From the NCBI GenBank assembly GCA_021823365.1, contig JAKAOD010000139.1:1-7586 (forward strand): a stretch of DNA of 7,586 nucleotides. The letters run 5' to 3'. The notes beneath the pieces were generated by a model. That model did no database searches. It was not told where the DNA came from and was given only the letters and a program-made list of their open reading frames with translations. Position 1 is the first letter of the stretch. The number at the start of each line of letters is the position of its first letter. Source of the stretch: Actinomycetes bacterium (lineage in GTDB: Bacteria > Actinomycetota > Acidimicrobiia > Acidimicrobiales > Bog-793). Positions 7,262 through 7,586 of the stretch are shown one piece after another. The translations under genes and the position numbers were made by a program.

Positions 7262-7267
7262 GCCCGG
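7254..7267. repeat. Palindrome over the aminotransferase start, possible operator
   Basis: CCGGGC-AC-GCCCGG is an inverted repeat with perfect 6-bp arms and a two-base centre. It abuts the -10 element and covers the predicted transcription start and the GTG codon. A repressor bound there would block initiation, and the adjacent PucR protein is an obvious candidate. The arms are all G/C, so chance is a real alternative. Confidence 0.35.
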
Positions 7268-7297
7268 ATTATCCGGCGGCGCGGCGAGAGGGGTCAA
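7268..7297 (-). promoter_or_regulatory. Near-consensus sigma70 promoter giving a leaderless aminotransferase mRNA
   Basis: On the minus strand TTGACC (7297..7292) and GATAAT (7273..7268) each match five of six consensus positions and are 18 bases apart. Six bases then separate the -10 element from the GTG at 7261, placing the expected first transcribed base on the start codon itself. No Shine-Dalgarno is present. Both elements stand out clearly in otherwise GC-rich DNA, and they decide the choice of start. Confidence 0.75.
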
Positions 7298-7345
7298 TAG
7301 ACACTCTGTAGGCTCGCGGCCCGTGCATCCGACACTTCGTGCGGC

Positions 7346-7586
7346 GTGATCACCGTCGCCGAGGTCCTCCAGCTGCCGGAGGTCGCGATCGGCGCCCCCC
7401 GTGTCGTCGCCGGGGCCGCGGGGCTCGGCCGCCACGTCCGCTGGGTGCACATCGCCGAGGTGGACGACATCGCCGGGCTCTTGAAGGGCGGCGAGCTCAT
7501 CCTCACGACGGGCATCGCGCTGCCCGACGACCCGGAGGCGCTCGACCGCTACGTCGCCGACCTCGCCGGCGCCGGCGCGCTCGGCA
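7346..7586 (+). CDS. PucR-family transcriptional regulator, N-terminal part (continues beyond right edge)
   Basis: The first 80 residues are present and the gene runs off the right edge. The sequence starts ITVAEVLQLPEV, continues with AGAAGLGRHVRWVHIAEV at about 25-42, then DDIAGLLKGGELILTTGIAL. This is the typical pattern of the PucR N-terminal domain (purine catabolism regulator family), including the WVH and GGELxLTTG signatures. Family members usually have about 400-550 residues with a C-terminal helix-turn-helix, which cannot be checked here. They regulate purine, pyrimidine, amine or amino acid catabolism genes, often their neighbours. The GTG at 7346 is the start because the domain begins immediately after it and no other in-frame start lies between it and the aminotransferase promoter. 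I see no clear ribosome binding site or strong promoter for it. The divergent arrangement, 84 bp from the aminotransferase start, suggests control of that gene and possibly autoregulation. Confidence 0.9.
   Translation, partial: MITVAEVLQLPEVAIGAPRVVAGAAGLGRHVRWVHIAEVDDIAGLLKGGELILTTGIALPDDPEALDRYVADLAGAGALG

Noticed and set aside
7262..7450. Aminotransferase start at ATG 7450 or other upstream codons on the minus strand
   Set aside because: It would overlap the first 100 bases of the PucR gene antisense and would run through the strong promoter at 7268..7297. The extra residues do not resemble the family.
1..7586. CRISPR array, tRNA, rRNA, insertion sequence or riboswitch
   Set aside because: No regularly spaced repeats, cloverleaf signatures such as GTTCRANNC in context, transposase motifs, terminal inverted repeats or recognisable aptamer cores were seen.

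Overview
The window is very GC-rich (roughly 70% or more by eye) and densely coding, with strong G/C preference at third codon positions, several GTG starts and at least one apparently leaderless gene. Together with the gene families present, this points to a high-GC actinomycete-type bacterium. I cannot fix the genus; the protein style suits Acidimicrobiia, Thermoleophilia or related deep actinobacterial lineages. I see no rRNA, tRNA, CRISPR array, transposase or phage gene.

Layout from left to right. (1) 3..638 minus: 5' part of a nitrilase-superfamily amidase (beta-ureidopropionase / N-carbamoylputrescine amidase type), running off the left edge. (2) 639..856: divergent intergenic region holding a good Shine-Dalgarno and a plausible promoter for the amidase. 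(3) 857..1687 plus: trimeric-type purine nucleoside phosphorylase. (4) 1684..3432 plus: phosphohexomutase-superfamily enzyme of the PmmB/PGM2 type, starting inside the stop of the phosphorylase (4-bp GTGA overlap). (5) 3433..3617: GC-rich gap with small palindromes and possibly a weak promoter. (6) 3618..5951 plus: P1B-type metal ATPase with a TPCP intramembrane motif and a C-terminal hemerythrin-like domain (P1B-5 type). (7) 5948..7261 minus: class III PLP aminotransferase, convergent with the ATPase; the two genes share a CTAG as their stop codons. (8) 7262..7345: 84-bp divergent promoter region. (9) 7346..7586 plus: N-terminal part of a PucR-family regulator, running off the right edge.

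Most of the genes suggest nucleoside/nucleobase breakdown. The phosphorylase releases (deoxy)ribose-1-phosphate and the mutase most likely converts it to the 5-phosphate. The amidase and the aminotransferase fit the last two steps of reductive pyrimidine catabolism (N-carbamoyl-beta-alanine to beta-alanine, then to malonate semialdehyde). PucR-family proteins commonly control purine, pyrimidine or amine catabolism. The metal ATPase does not obviously belong to this pathway and is the most distinctive protein here. I did not find a wholly new system. The best leads are the hemerythrin-fused ATPase, the near-consensus leaderless promoter of the aminotransferase with a palindrome over its start codon, and the shared-stop convergent junction.
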